A stretch of DNA of 43,126 nt from Candidatus Woesearchaeota archaeon (GTDB taxonomy: Archaea > Nanobdellota > Nanobdellia > Woesearchaeales > GW2011-AR9): assembly GCA_018303445.1 (NCBI GenBank), contig JAGVYE010000005.1, positions 1 to 43,126 on the forward strand. Reading direction: 5' to 3'. Every line of letters begins with the position of its first letter. Position 1 is the first letter of the stretch. The translations under genes and the position numbers were made by a program. Below the pieces are notes generated by a model. That model had not been told where the DNA came from. It was given only the letters and a program-made list of their open reading frames with translations, and made no database searches. Of this stretch, positions 18,977 through 27,999 are shown one piece after another.

Positions 18977-19077
18977 CTCTGCCGGCTCCTAGTTTAAATA
19001 CTTTGTGAAGTTTTAATGAAAGACATAACTTTGTATGTTCTACTTACGTTTTCCATTATTTTCAATTGAAAAATCTC

Positions 19078-19863
19078 TCACTCTGGTTTTGCGAAGCTCC
19101 CTTTTTTCTTGGCGCTATCAATCGATTTAATTAAGAAAAGACTAACTACCATTAAAAAGATAATGACCAATATGAAAGCAAACAGTAATTGCGAATAAAC
19201 TACAGGCTCTCCTGTTAAACTTGCTCTCAGCCCTTCAAAAACGTATGTTGTCGGAAGTAGTGAGGCAATTTTCATGGCCCAAGGAGGAAGGGTCGAAAGT
19301 GGATAGAAAACACAACTAAATGGTTGTAAAATCCAAATCGTGCTCCAGGCCAGAACTTGAATACGCGAACCCCAGCGAAAAACTAAAGAACTTACCAATA
19401 AGCCTAATCCCCAGGCAAATAAAGTAAGGAGTGAGACAAATAACATAAAGTGGAAAGGATTCACTGAAAAAATATTAAATTGATAAAATAAATAGGCGAA
19501 GATGCTCAGTACAACAAAGGAAATCATAGATCGGAATATGCCCATAATGGCCAGAGCAGTAATCATTTCCATACTGCTCACCGGAGTAACAAATAAATGA
19601 TATAAACTCCTGGACCAATAATGTTCAAGTAAATAAGTTACAATATCCTGACTCGAACGCCATAAAAAAACCCACAGAATAAGACCTCCCAAGATCAAAT
19701 TAACAATATTAAAATCAGAAATGCCTTTGATATAAGTGGTCATAAACCCCCAAATGAGGATATCCACAATTGGCCAGTAAAATACATCGAATATCCGATC
19801 TAAACTATTCAGAGAAAAATAATAATAATTCCAGAGTAATCCTTTAATTCTATGAAATTTCAT
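19078..19863 (-). CDS. ABC-2 type transporter permease
   Basis: Multi-TM, LLPTTYVFEGLRASLTG motif; overlaps ATPase gene. Confidence 0.88.
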   Translation of the reverse strand: MKFHRIKGLLWNYYYFSLNSLDRIFDVFYWPIVDILIWGFMTTYIKGISDFNIVNLILGGLILWVFLWRSSQDIVTYLLEHYWSRSLYHLFVTPVSSMEMITALAIMGIFRSMISFVVLSIFAYLFYQFNIFSVNPFHFMLFVSLLTLFAWGLGLLVSSLVFRWGSRIQVLAWSTIWILQPFSCVFYPLSTLPPWAMKIASLLPTTYVFEGLRASLTGEPVVYSQLLFAFILVIIFLMVVSLFLIKSIDSAKKKGSFAKPE

Positions 19864-20789
19864 TTTTCACGTGATTTTTTAATAAAATATTCTTCCAGTG
19901 TTGGCTTCTTTAAGTGAAGATCATCAAAAGGTACATTTTTGTGTATAAATTTTTCTAGGATGGGGAAAATAATCTTTTCCTGGTTCAGAATTGAAAAATG
20001 TAAAATCTTATTTTGTTCCTTTGTGTATGATATTTTTAATTCCTTCAAAATCTCCTCTGCTTTCTTAATATTTGCTGAAAAATGCAATTCTACTTTTTGT
20101 TCTTCTAACTCTTTGATGATTTCCTTGGCATTCCCTATTTTTACAATTTTTCCTTCATCCATAAACGCAATGCGCTGGCAAATCCTTTCCACTTCTTCCA
20201 TATAATGAGATGTAAAGAGTATTGTACATTTTGTTCTTTTATTGTATTCCTGAAGAAATTCTCTTGTCAACTCTGCCATATCCGGATCTAATCCCACTGT
20301 ACACTCGTCTAAGAACAGAAGTTCTGGATCATTAAGTAACGCTTTTACTAATACTAATCTGCTTTTTTCTCCTGAACTTAGGGTAACGACTCTTAAATTG
20401 CGCAAATTAAAAATAAAAAATTTCTCAAGCAACTGATTGATCTTTTGCTCTGCATTGCGTACACCATATAATTTAGCAAATACTTTCAAATTCTGAAGTA
20501 CGGTTAAATTATGACTCAGAGCGTAATACGCAGTAGCCACATTAAATCTCCCTTTGATCTCTTCTTCATACTTTTCAAAATCTTTGCCAAAAATGAAAAT
20601 CTTTCCTGAATCCGGAGTCATTAGTCCGCTGAGAATATTGATCAGGGTCGATTTTCCCGCTCCATTAACTCCTAAAAGGCCGAAGATCTCACCTTTCCTA
20701 ATAGACAAGGAAACATCATCCACGGCTTTTATTTTCCCATTTCTTGTAGAAAATGTTTTTACAAGGTTTTTTACTATAACTGTATCCAT
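19860..20789 (-). CDS. ABC transporter ATP-binding protein
   Basis: LLGVNGAGKSTLINIL Walker A, LSSGEKSRLVLVKALLNDPELLFLDECTVGLD. Confidence 0.95.
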   Translation of the reverse strand: MDTVIVKNLVKTFSTRNGKIKAVDDVSLSIRKGEIFGLLGVNGAGKSTLINILSGLMTPDSGKIFIFGKDFEKYEEEIKGRFNVATAYYALSHNLTVLQNLKVFAKLYGVRNAEQKINQLLEKFFIFNLRNLRVVTLSSGEKSRLVLVKALLNDPELLFLDECTVGLDPDMAELTREFLQEYNKRTKCTILFTSHYMEEVERICQRIAFMDEGKIVKIGNAKEIIKELEEQKVELHFSANIKKAEEILKELKISYTKEQNKILHFSILNQEKIIFPILEKFIHKNVPFDDLHLKKPTLEEYFIKKSREK

Positions 20790-20866
20790 AATATCTTATA
20801 CAATCTTTTGTTATATAAGAATATCGAAAATATTTCGAAGAAATAAAAGTAATAATCTTCTTTTTA

Positions 20867-21229
20867 TCAATCTCTCTTGATCGTATCTTCTAAACTAATC
20901 ATTTCTCTCTCAAAGAGAAATTTACCACGATTCATTATTCTTTCACGTTCCAAAGGATCGGCATCTCTATAGGCATAGCTAATGTTCATATTAGCAAATC
21001 TTAACGCTTCTCTTCTTGATAAACCATAATCTTTTATGAGATGATCTATGAATTCAGTAGGTTGATTATATCCTGAAGATAAATTTTCTACCACCTCAGC
21101 TACAAGAATTTCATTTAGTTTTACATCCGGTGCTCCCAGTAATCTTCCAAGAAATCCAGGTCTTCTACCAATAATCTTTTTTGGGAAATATTTTTGTACT
21201 AATTCCGGGTATATTTTTCGTTCCAACAT
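20867..21229 (-). CDS. hypothetical protein (120 aa)
   Basis: ORF, no motif recognised. Confidence 0.6.
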   Translation of the reverse strand: MLERKIYPELVQKYFPKKIIGRRPGFLGRLLGAPDVKLNEILVAEVVENLSSGYNQPTEFIDHLIKDYGLSRREALRFANMNISYAYRDADPLERERIMNRGKFLFEREMISLEDTIKRD

Positions 21230-21238
21230 TATAAGATA

Positions 21239-21326
21239 AGCCCCTGCCGCGATTTGAACGCGGGACCTGCGCTTAACTCTTTAAACTAATACGAGAGCGC
21301 CGCTCTAGCCACTGAGCCACAGGGGC
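21239..21326 (-). tRNA. tRNA-Thr (anticodon CGT) with about 15-nt intron (21275-21289)
   Basis: Minus strand: acceptor GCCCCTG/CAGGGGC, T-arm CCGCG-TTCAAAT-CGCGG, anticodon stem GCGCT/AGCGC, CT-CGT-A then intron TTAGTTTAAAGAGTT. Confidence 0.92.
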
Positions 21327-21393
21327 GTACAGCTTGTAAAATTGATCTTTATTTTTAAATTATTGGCAGTTTCACATTCTTTCCCAAAAAGTC

Positions 21394-22179
21394 TTGGTAG
21401 TGTAATCATTTGACTGATAACCTTTCTAGATTATATTCTTGCAAAAATAATCCTGTTACTTTAATGTGATTAGCTATAGACTTGGAGAAAGAGCACGTCT
21501 TTCTGACATATCTTCCAAGTCTTTGACGAATCACATTATTCACAGATTCAACTTGTGAGGTTTCACCGGTTTCTTTGCCACATTTATGGTGCAATGTCTT
21601 TGGGAGATTATCATAAGCTTCCCAGAAGTCACTTCTGCTTTGACATTTTTTGTACTCTTCTGGAACTTTAGAATAAAGATCTTTAAATGCCATATAACTT
21701 CGATCTCCAATATGAAATGCTACTACTTGTCTGTTTCTTCTAAGAACCGCAAGCTATAATCATTGCTTGTTTCTTTTGTCGTGAACAAAAGACCACATTT
21801 TATCATACTCAATGATGTCATTGTATTGAGCTGGTGAGAGTGTAGAACTAAGAGGCATCAGCTCTTTTTTTTCCAACCAACGAAGAATGGTTGAAACAGC
21901 TACTCTATACACTCTGCGTGTGCCACGCAGAATTGAGCGTTCATGATAAGAAGGAAGAATTTCTTCTTTTCGTTCTGCAGTGTAGAACTGTGTTGTGTTG
22001 AGAGTTCGATAACAATCACAGTCTTTGTAGTGATACTTCTGCTTGCCACTAGAAGTAAAATCCAGTCATTACAATATTATTGCTATTGCACTTCATGCAA
22101 ACCTCTTTTTTTGCCATAAATGACAGAAAGAGGAGGGAGAATAAAAGGTGTTCTATCAGTCAGTTAAGAACACTACCAA
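21394..22179 (-). mobile_element. Decayed IS1-family insertion sequence, about 786 bp
   Basis: Imperfect terminal inverted repeats TTGGTAGTGTAATCATTTGACTGATA / TTGGTAGTGTTCTTAACTGACTGATA (21/26 match) bracketing an IS1-like transposase; no clear target-site duplication. Confidence 0.88.
21406..22117 (-). pseudogene. IS1-family transposase pseudogene (one +1 frameshift and two in-frame nonsense codons)
   Basis: Fragments: MAKKEVCMKCNSNNIVMTGFYF | SGKQKYHYKDCDCYRTLNTTQF...EYDKMWSFVHDKRNKQ-TGA-L-TAG-LAVLRRNRQVVAFHIGDRSYMAFKDLY...CGKETGETSQVESVNNVIRQRLGRYVRKTCSFSKS. Confidence 0.88.
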
Positions 22180-22184
22180 AAAAT

Positions 22185-22802
22185 CTACTGCACACAACTG
22201 TGCCCTTTATACCCTTTCTCCCAAGCATTTTCTTTAGTGTTAAACCAGAGTTGACGATTCTTAGCAATTTTTTTGGCCCAGTCACATTTTGGTTCATGAT
22301 AGACATTGCTTTGTTTGCTGGCGACATATTTCCCAGGAGAATGTTTAGAAAGAATCTTACTTTGCGGAGTAGTGGGAGAGGTCTTTGCGGCAACTGTTTT
22401 TGCTGCATCTACCGTGGTAGTTTGAGGTTTCGTGGTATCAAAGACGACGCTGTGAGATTCTTCTTTCTTCTTCTGAGGAGAAAGAAGAGCGGCGAGGAAG
22501 AAGCCAATGAGAGCGAGGAGAAGGAGGATTAGATATAAATCACCATAGAAGTACCATACTAATAGTAAGTTTCCGATGTAGAAGAGAAACACGAAGAGGA
22601 AAAGATAACCACTCCAGGCTTTTGTAAAGTTTACAAAAGCAATACCCGATAACAGGAGTAAAAAGAGAAGACCGAGCAATTCCAAGCGGAAAAAGAGGCC
22701 CGTCGTGGAAATGAAAAGTTCAATGGAAGCAAAGAAGAGAATTAGGAGAAGAGCTGCATAGACGAAGAGACTGGTGCGGCGTCTTTTTTGATGTTCATCC
22801 AT
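22185..22802 (-). CDS. multi-TM protein with C-terminal Ada-like metal-binding (HxxxC...) domain
   Basis: Four hydrophobic segments then YVASKQSNVYHEPKCDWAKKIAKNRQLWFNTKENAWEKGYKGHSC. Confidence 0.7.
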   Translation of the reverse strand: MDEHQKRRRTSLFVYAALLLILFFASIELFISTTGLFFRLELLGLLFLLLLSGIAFVNFTKAWSGYLFLFVFLFYIGNLLLVWYFYGDLYLILLLLALIGFFLAALLSPQKKKEESHSVVFDTTKPQTTTVDAAKTVAAKTSPTTPQSKILSKHSPGKYVASKQSNVYHEPKCDWAKKIAKNRQLWFNTKENAWEKGYKGHSCVQ

Positions 22803-22856
22803 AGGAGTTATGAAGAGAAAATGTATTTAAGTATTTCTATCTTGGAGTAGTTATTT

Positions 22857-23438
22857 TTAACGAGAAAGACTCTCCCATAGTGAGTCTACGTCTTCCTGTG
22901 ATTTACTATCGACAAGCTCTCCCCCTACTACTAATCTTTTACCGTCCCACCAATCATCATCAGTTTTGGGAGTATAAAAATCAGTGATGATTCTATTTAA
23001 TTTTGCGATGATTTCAGGACTTTTTTCTCCTGTAGCTTTAAGATCGGCAACAACGCCAGTTGTCGAATTCTCAGGTCCTCCAACAGAGGCATATGGATCC
23101 CGTATTCCTTCAACAGAAGACGGAACATAATTTTGCAAATTTGCTACTAAATCTGGGCCTCGTAAAATATAAGTGACAACTTCCGAAGAAGGGCTTTGAG
23201 GGAATGTTGTATCGAGAGGTACAGTAGCAGTTCTCTTTTTTCCATCAATGAAATAAGTGACGCTCTTTTCACAAGCTTCTCTATCGACAGCAATGCCTCC
23301 AGCAATCATTTTTTGAATGAGGTCATCAATATGTGGACTTTCAATCGAGGCATAAGGTGTAACCGGCGTTCCCGCTGGAAGCGTAACTTCTCGAGTTACA
23401 TAAACTTTGTCTTCTAATGCTTCTAATGTGATATCCAT
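22857..23438 (-). CDS. hypothetical protein (193 aa)
   Basis: ORF, no family recognised. Confidence 0.65.
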   Translation of the reverse strand: MDITLEALEDKVYVTREVTLPAGTPVTPYASIESPHIDDLIQKMIAGGIAVDREACEKSVTYFIDGKKRTATVPLDTTFPQSPSSEVVTYILRGPDLVANLQNYVPSSVEGIRDPYASVGGPENSTTGVVADLKATGEKSPEIIAKLNRIITDFYTPKTDDDWWDGKRLVVGGELVDSKSQEDVDSLWESLSR

Positions 23439-23485
23439 AAATGAACAATCAATGGATATCTATTTAAAGATTTGGATGATCTAAT

Positions 23486-23809
23486 CTAAAATTCATTCTC
23501 AATATTCTTCAAATATCCTTTCTTGCGCAGAAAGTCAACTTCAGCTTTTCCTTTATATTTATAAACGACGTCTCCTTTTTTATCACCGCCCAATTCCCAA
23601 GGTTCGACAATAACAACGTCACTTTCGCGCACCCAGAGAGCACGGCGTAATCGGCCCGGGATACGACAGACACGTTCTTTTCCGTCGAGGCAAAGGATTC
23701 TCATTCTGCTTCCGCCGAAACGCTGCTGGACAATGCCAAGCAATTCTTTTCCTTGAGGAATACGTACGCGAATGACTTGCGGCTGCTCATCAAATTCTTC
23801 TTTAGGCAT
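23486..23809 (-). CDS. eif1A: translation initiation factor aIF1A
   Basis: GIVQQRFGGSRMRILCLDGKERVCRIPGRLRRALWVRESDVVIVEPWE S1/OB fold. Confidence 0.95.
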   Translation of the reverse strand: MPKEEFDEQPQVIRVRIPQGKELLGIVQQRFGGSRMRILCLDGKERVCRIPGRLRRALWVRESDVVIVEPWELGGDKKGDVVYKYKGKAEVDFLRKKGYLKNIENEF

Positions 23810-23952
23810 AAAAAGAAAAAAGGGGAGGTTTCTTTATAAAGTTTTGTGATACAGTCGGAAAGACCTGACAGTGCAGAATAGATGAAAGAGTGCGGAAAAA
23901 CATATAAAGCCTTCCTTTTCTTGTTATTAAAAAAAAGAGTGAGAATTGTTCT

Positions 23953-24768
23953 ATGACCAAACGCATTGAGTCGCCATCCTCCATTAATACTTTCAAGCAA
24001 TGTAAACGGAAATATTATTACCAGTACATTGAAAAATTACCTACTATTTCCAATATTCACCAAGTAAGGGGAAATATTGCCCATGCCACTTTAGAAGATT
24101 TCTTTGATATTGATATTTCTTCTTTTTCCCAAGATAATTATGACTTCAAGCTGAAAGCGGCGGCACAAAAATTATTTTTCCAAAAATGGCAGGCCCAGGG
24201 CCCACAGTTAAAACTATTGCAACTGCACAAAGACCAGGAACGGTTTTATTTTGAAGAAACAATGCTGATGATTATGAACTGGACCAATCATCTTATTGAA
24301 GATCTCAATAAAATAATTTCTCAAAAAAAAGTGTCAATACAAGAAGCTTTTCAGGAATTAACGCCGATACGAGAACAGGAGTACAAATCTGAAACTTATT
24401 CTGTTCACGGTTTTATTGATGCCATCCAGCATCTTGAAGGAGGAGTGCATATTATTGATTATAAAACCAATGCGAACTTTGAAGTTAAAGATAGCATTAA
24501 ATTACAATTAGCAATTTACTCGCTGCTTTATTTTGAGAAGCATAAGGAAAGACCTTCTAAAGTAGGAATTTTTTTCTTACGCCATCAGCTGAAGCTGATA
24601 CCGGTAGATGAAGAATTAATGGAACTGGCCAGACGAGAAATTGAACTAACACATGGCCATACAGACAAAAGTGACCATCTTGATCATTACCCGAAAACGG
24701 TAAGCAAGTTATGTAGGTGGTCTTCCGGCCAATGTGATTTTTATGAAATGTGTAAGCCGCAGGAGTAG
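23953..24768 (+). CDS. PD-(D/E)XK nuclease, RecB/Cas4-like
   Basis: SPSSINTFKQCKRKYYYQYIEKLP, VHGFIDAIQ...IIDYKTN, C-terminal LCRWSSGQCDFYEMC cysteine cluster. Confidence 0.87.
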   Translation: MTKRIESPSSINTFKQCKRKYYYQYIEKLPTISNIHQVRGNIAHATLEDFFDIDISSFSQDNYDFKLKAAAQKLFFQKWQAQGPQLKLLQLHKDQERFYFEETMLMIMNWTNHLIEDLNKIISQKKVSIQEAFQELTPIREQEYKSETYSVHGFIDAIQHLEGGVHIIDYKTNANFEVKDSIKLQLAIYSLLYFEKHKERPSKVGIFFLRHQLKLIPVDEELMELARREIELTHGHTDKSDHLDHYPKTVSKLCRWSSGQCDFYEMCKPQE

Positions 24769-24831
24769 TGTCACTTAAAAGTTATGAAAAATGAGAAAAA
24801 TTTATAAAGAAACGAGAATAAAAGTATCTTT

Positions 24832-25299
24832 ATGAGCAAAGCAAAACTACGCTTCTTTAATTCTTTAAACACAGTGATAGAAGAAATGTTGATCACAGAA
24901 GAAATAGCAAAAAGAGCACGTTATAAACCTCTCACTTTTGGCCATATTGGAATAGAAATTGATGGACGAACATATGGTTTTACGCCAATAGTCCAAAGTT
25001 CTGATCAAATAGCCTTGCAAAGAGTTTATGATGGTTTGACAAATGATGATACTGATTTTTTTAACCTAGCAGGAGAGGTTTTAGAAGTAGGAGAGAAAGA
25101 AATCGAGTTAGCTGAACAGTCTAGAAAAATTGTTCTTGCAGATTGCCAAAACAGAACGATCCTTCCCTATGCAGTCCTCCCGCATTTACTTGGACAACAT
25201 TCTTACAATTGCCTTTCCTATCTTCGAGAAAGGGCAGGAATTAATGTGATTCCTCCTATTAACCACTTAGCTAAAGTCATTAAAGCTCTTTCCCACTAA
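24832..25299 (+). CDS. hypothetical protein, possible permuted papain-like fold
   Basis: FGHIGIEIDGRTYGFTP then HSYNCLSYLRERAGI (His before Asn-Cys). Confidence 0.6.
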   Translation: MSKAKLRFFNSLNTVIEEMLITEEIAKRARYKPLTFGHIGIEIDGRTYGFTPIVQSSDQIALQRVYDGLTNDDTDFFNLAGEVLEVGEKEIELAEQSRKIVLADCQNRTILPYAVLPHLLGQHSYNCLSYLRERAGINVIPPINHLAKVIKALSH

Positions 25300-26167
25300 A
25301 GGCCTGGAGACTTTGCTGGATAATATCTTGATATATAGAAACGTTTTCTAAGACATAAGCTTCGACCAGCGCGCCTAAAATGAGAAAAATCAAAGCGCCA
25401 AGCAAGAGATAGAGGTTAAAGCTAAAAACGCTGAAGAAACGAGTAGAAGCAAATTCTTCCAATAATACATCTTTAGAAATAACTGAACCAGAGATGGCGG
25501 CAAGAAAATACGAAATACCTTCTAAGATCATGTGGGGGAAGACGATGAGCATGATCAAAGTATAAAGGATAAAAGGATTATGGCCAGAAAATAAAGCGGC
25601 GCTTTTGGCTGTAATGCCAAAGATTGTTCCCCAAACGGAAGCGTTCCAAGTTATGAGAAAGATAGCCCCATCGCCAGTCAAAAGAGCCATAATGAAACAG
25701 GCCAGCAACACAAGAAAGTTGTTGCTTAACAAACCCAGAAAGAGACCGTCGCTGATAATTGCATTTCCGGCAAACCCTTGCCCAAAACGGATTTCCAATT
25801 GTTCACGAAATAAAGTGTTCGTTTGTAATCCAGGAAGCACTAGAGCACCCAGAGAATAAATAAGAAGAATACCCAGAAAAAGAAAGATATAAACACGAAC
25901 AATATCAATGTCATTTCTCCAGATAGACTTGATGCTCACCCCTTCTTCTACGCGCTCACGACGTTCTTCGATAGAGAAAATCTTGTAGAGTTCCGGGAGA
26001 AGAAGCATGGCCGTTAAAGCGACGGAAACTAAAGCCGGATCTCCAGGAAAAAGAATAGAAGCTACAAGAATTCCGACAATGGAGTACCCTAATCCGAGGA
26101 GAAAAGCATAACGTCCTTTTGTTTCCAACCAGTCTTCAGGAAAAATATGTTCTAAGACCATTAACAA
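25280..26167 (-). CDS. SpoIIM-family (stage II sporulation protein M-like) membrane protein
   Basis: Multi-TM; NNFLVLLACFIMALLTGDGAIFLITWNASVWGTIFG, FPHMILEGISYFLAAISG motif. Confidence 0.87.
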   Translation of the reverse strand: MLMVLEHIFPEDWLETKGRYAFLLGLGYSIVGILVASILFPGDPALVSVALTAMLLLPELYKIFSIEERRERVEEGVSIKSIWRNDIDIVRVYIFLFLGILLIYSLGALVLPGLQTNTLFREQLEIRFGQGFAGNAIISDGLFLGLLSNNFLVLLACFIMALLTGDGAIFLITWNASVWGTIFGITAKSAALFSGHNPFILYTLIMLIVFPHMILEGISYFLAAISGSVISKDVLLEEFASTRFFSVFSFNLYLLLGALIFLILGALVEAYVLENVSIYQDIIQQSLQAFSGKEL

Positions 26168-26216
26168 ACCCTCTTTTTTGTTTAAGGAGTCTAATTGACT
26201 TTATATAATTAACTAT

Positions 26217-26408
26217 TTGTCGTACGTATGTGTTATCCCGAAACTATTTCTTGAAGATAGGATTTATTTGGTTTCTATGAAACTGAACGAGTCAAAAATC
26301 ATAGAAATTAAGTTAGTGGTTATTTTTTGTTCTTATGCCAACGACACCGCTGAAATTTCCAATGATATAGATCTTTATATCGAAACTGAAAATAAAAAAC
26401 AGAACTAA
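26217..26408 (+). pseudogene. MNT-type nucleotidyltransferase-like fragment (degenerate)
   Basis: KLVVIFCSYANDTAEISNDIDLYIET resembles LFGSYARGTA..SDIDLhIE with G->C and S->N; only 63 aa. Confidence 0.5.
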
Positions 26409-26457
26409 CTCATCTGGATTCAGAACTTAATAATAAAAATTTGATGAATTATCCTTC

Positions 26458-26500
26458 GAAAAATAAAAATCCCAACCGCCCCAAGGGGCGGGGTATTTTT
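26458..26500. terminator. GC-rich hairpin flanked by A/T tracts, bidirectional-terminator-like
   Basis: AAATAAAAATCCCAACCGCCCCAAGGGGCGGGGTATTTTT; 7-bp arms 26476-26482 / 26485-26491. Confidence 0.55.
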
Positions 26501-26694
26501 AATGTGTCTGATACCCTGTTCGATAATGGCGGGTTGATGCAAAACCACCCAACCACCGCAAGCAGTGTGGTATCAGAAACAAATGAAAAAATACTTAATC
26601 ATTAAAATGCCCTCATATTCTCAAGAAAGGCCAGCACTAGCCACTGGTCAACTAGCGATCACTTTTATTAATAAGGCCCCATCCACTTTTTCTA

Positions 26695-27365
26695 TGAAGA
26701 TTACCGAAATGTCTTTAGAAAATAGGCCCCGGGAACGATTAGAAAGGGAAGGATCACGCTCCTTGTCAGATGCGGAACTCATCGCGATAATTCTCAAATC
26801 AGGAACAAAGAAAGAAAATGTCTTAGAGATTTCTCACAAATTGTTAGCCAAATATGGAACACAAGGCTTAATCCATTGTAGTGTTCAAGAGCTTGCAGAA
26901 GAGTATGGGGTTGGCAAAGCTAAAAGTTGCCAGCTTGTAGCATTGTGCGAGTTTGCCAAGCGCTTATCTTTTCATTCTCCTGAGAAACAAGTAATCAAAG
27001 AAGCACAGGATGTGGTAAATTTTTATCAATTAAAACTTCGAGATTTGCAGAAAGAACATTTCCTTGCTCTCTATCTTGATACAAAGCACAAACTTATCGC
27101 TGAAGAGATCATCACCGTCGGAATTTTGAACGCTTCTCTAATCCACCCCAGGGAAGTGTTTCATGCGGCAATTAAGCATTTAGCTAAAGCGGTCATTGTT
27201 TTACATAACCACCCCTCTGGTGATCCTGAGCCTTCCAAAGAAGATCTTCTTGTTACTAAGAAGTTGGAGAAAACAGGGGAAATTCTGGGCATTGATTTTT
27301 TAGACCATATTATTATCGGGAAAGAAACATGGTGGAGCTGGCGAGAATCAAGAGTTTTGTCTTAG
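26695..27365 (+). CDS. radC: RadC-like JAB/MPN domain protein
   Basis: MSLENRPRERLEREGSRSLSDAELIAIILKSGT, VLHNHPSGDPEPSKEDL; start moved from 26565 to 26695 because the ORF 5' end lies in a repeat. Confidence 0.92.
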
Positions 27366-27402
27366 AAAGGTTTAAAAAAGCTCTTGGTGGTTCCGGAGAT
27401 TA

Positions 27403-27999
27403 ATGACTAAAGCACAAAAACCTTCCCCGGAATCTGGACCGCTTCTGGAAGATGAAGAAAAAGTCAAGAAGAAGAAGCTTGTCGAAGGAATTCTTGCTGG
27501 AGAGCGTGTTATTACGGAGTCCTCTGATGAGGCGCGGGAATTTTATAACCAAAGCCGCTTTGGAACACTGTCAGAAACAGGGAAAGTCGAATTGTCGCTC
27601 TTAGAAGCTCTCTACTTGATGGAGAAAGGGAGATTAAGTGTGAAGAGTGAGAGCAGAAAGCAAGTTCCATTTGAATCCTATGTGAAAAAAGCTCGCAAAG
27701 TTGAGCCTAATTTCTGGATTCGCTATGGTGTGTTTAAAGATATGCGGAATCGAGGGTATATTATTAAGACGGCATTGAAATTTGGCGCTGATTTTAGAGT
27801 TTACGATAGAGGAGTCAAGCCAGGAGAAGACCATGCTCGCTGGATTGTCTTTCCAGTTCATGAAGCAAATGTATTTACATGGCATGAGTTCAGTGCTAAA
27901 AATAGAGTCGCTCACAGCACTAAAAAGCGCTTATTATTAGGTGTTGTTGATGACGAGAATGATGTAACGTATTATGAAGTGAAATGGATGCGGCCTTAA
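27403..27999 (+). CDS. endA: tRNA-splicing endonuclease
   Basis: LSLLEALYLMEKGRLSV, WIRYGVFKDMRNRGYIIKTALKFGADFRVYDRG...HARWIVFPVHE catalytic His/Tyr context. Confidence 0.93.
   Translation: MTKAQKPSPESGPLLEDEEKVKKKKLVEGILAGERVITESSDEAREFYNQSRFGTLSETGKVELSLLEALYLMEKGRLSVKSESRKQVPFESYVKKARKVEPNFWIRYGVFKDMRNRGYIIKTALKFGADFRVYDRGVKPGEDHARWIVFPVHEANVFTWHEFSAKNRVAHSTKKRLLLGVVDDENDVTYYEVKWMRP

Noticed and set aside
21406-22117. Stop-codon reassignment (UGA/UAG read as Trp) suggested by the IS1 frame
   Set aside because: Other genes in the window end normally at UGA/UAG and encode Trp with TGG; pseudogene decay is simpler.
21380-22190. Target-site duplication for the IS1 element
   Set aside because: Flanks AAAAAGTC and AAAATCTA do not match convincingly; only A-rich similarity.
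22080-22532. 150-aa + strand ORF
   Set aside because: Antisense to the IS1 N-terminal fragment and the 22185-22802 membrane protein; low-complexity composition.
26565-26694. N-terminal extension of the radC ORF (MWYQKQMKKYLIIKMPSYSQERPALATGQ...)
   Set aside because: Encoded by the dispersed repeat; RadC homology begins at about MKITEMSLENRPRERL (26695).
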